Origin: Platynereis dumerilii
Lineage: Eukaryota; Annelida; Polychaeta; Phyllodocida; Nereididae
Length of the DNA stretch: 64,000 nucleotides
NCBI GenBank assembly: GCA_026936325.1
Contig: JAPTHN010000025.1
Coordinates: 1,146,001 to 1,210,000, forward strand
Direction: 5' to 3'
Shown here: positions 63,892-64,000 of the stretch, piece by piece
How positions within the stretch are numbered: the stretch's first letter is position 1
Layout of the letters: the number at the start of each line of letters is the position of its first letter
Notes under the pieces: model-generated
Told to the model about the DNA's origin: nothing
What the model saw: the letters and a program-made list of their open reading frames with translations, nothing else
Databases searched by the model: none
Translations under genes and position numbers: made by a program

Positions 63892-64000
63892 GTGAGGAAT
63901 CTTAATCTATTAAAGTTATAAAAATAGTCTTACATATTCTCTGGTCATTCTCCTTCTGTATATATCACGATTTCTCCATTGATCATGGAGAAGGGTTAGC

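Overview
This is eukaryotic nuclear DNA, most likely from a marine invertebrate animal. The evidence is spliceosomal introns with GT/AG borders and pyrimidine-rich acceptors, C2H2 zinc-finger genes, a nuclear-type tRNA-Arg(UCU), and a mixed load of MITEs, LINE and SINE fragments and minisatellites in an AT-rich background. An echinoderm, hemichordate, amphioxus or mollusc would fit; the sequence alone does not decide the phylum.

Region 1 (1-12002) holds two tandem paralogous C2H2 zinc-finger genes on the minus strand. One is cut by the left window edge (1..624); the other is complete, with 16 fingers and an acidic, SUMO-motif-rich tail (7503..9695). Each has a likely 5'UTR intron acceptor. 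Between and around them lie a hAT-type MITE, a TA-flanked inverted-repeat element, a 5'-truncated LINE tail and dispersed repeats.

Region 2 (12003-63891) is one giant plus-strand gene, open at both window ends. I can place 48 exons (8,501 coding nt, 2,833 whole codons plus two split ones). All 47 internal junctions keep frame and no exon contains a stop. The product is an extremely cysteine-rich array of GCC2/GCC3 (ephrin-receptor-like) modules of the type CPxGxYCPxG, with very many N-glycosylation sequons, so it is probably extracellular. Above the short module there is a second level of order: marker motifs recur in the same order every 680-690 residues. The visible part is the tail of one block (exons 1-2), three full blocks (about exons 3-14, 15-26, 27-38) and most of a fourth (39-48). 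This block architecture is the main discovery of the window.

The introns carry six identical 73-nt tRNA-Arg(UCU) genes (five antisense to the host gene, one sense), a partial Gag-like retroelement fossil, MITEs with hAT, TTAA and TAA target-site signatures, a tRNA-derived SINE with a perfect 187-bp direct repeat, nested hairpins with a ladder of TGACGTCA palindromes, and several striking tandem arrays (28-bp, 240-bp, TTCATGAA-rich, 21-bp and 13-bp units). The largest intron (about 10.9 kb, 40377..51283) is made largely of such arrays.

Functionally, the zinc-finger proteins are probable nuclear DNA-binding regulators, the giant gene a probable secreted or surface protein of unknown function, and the tRNA genes independent Pol III units nested inside it. 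No operon-like relation exists.
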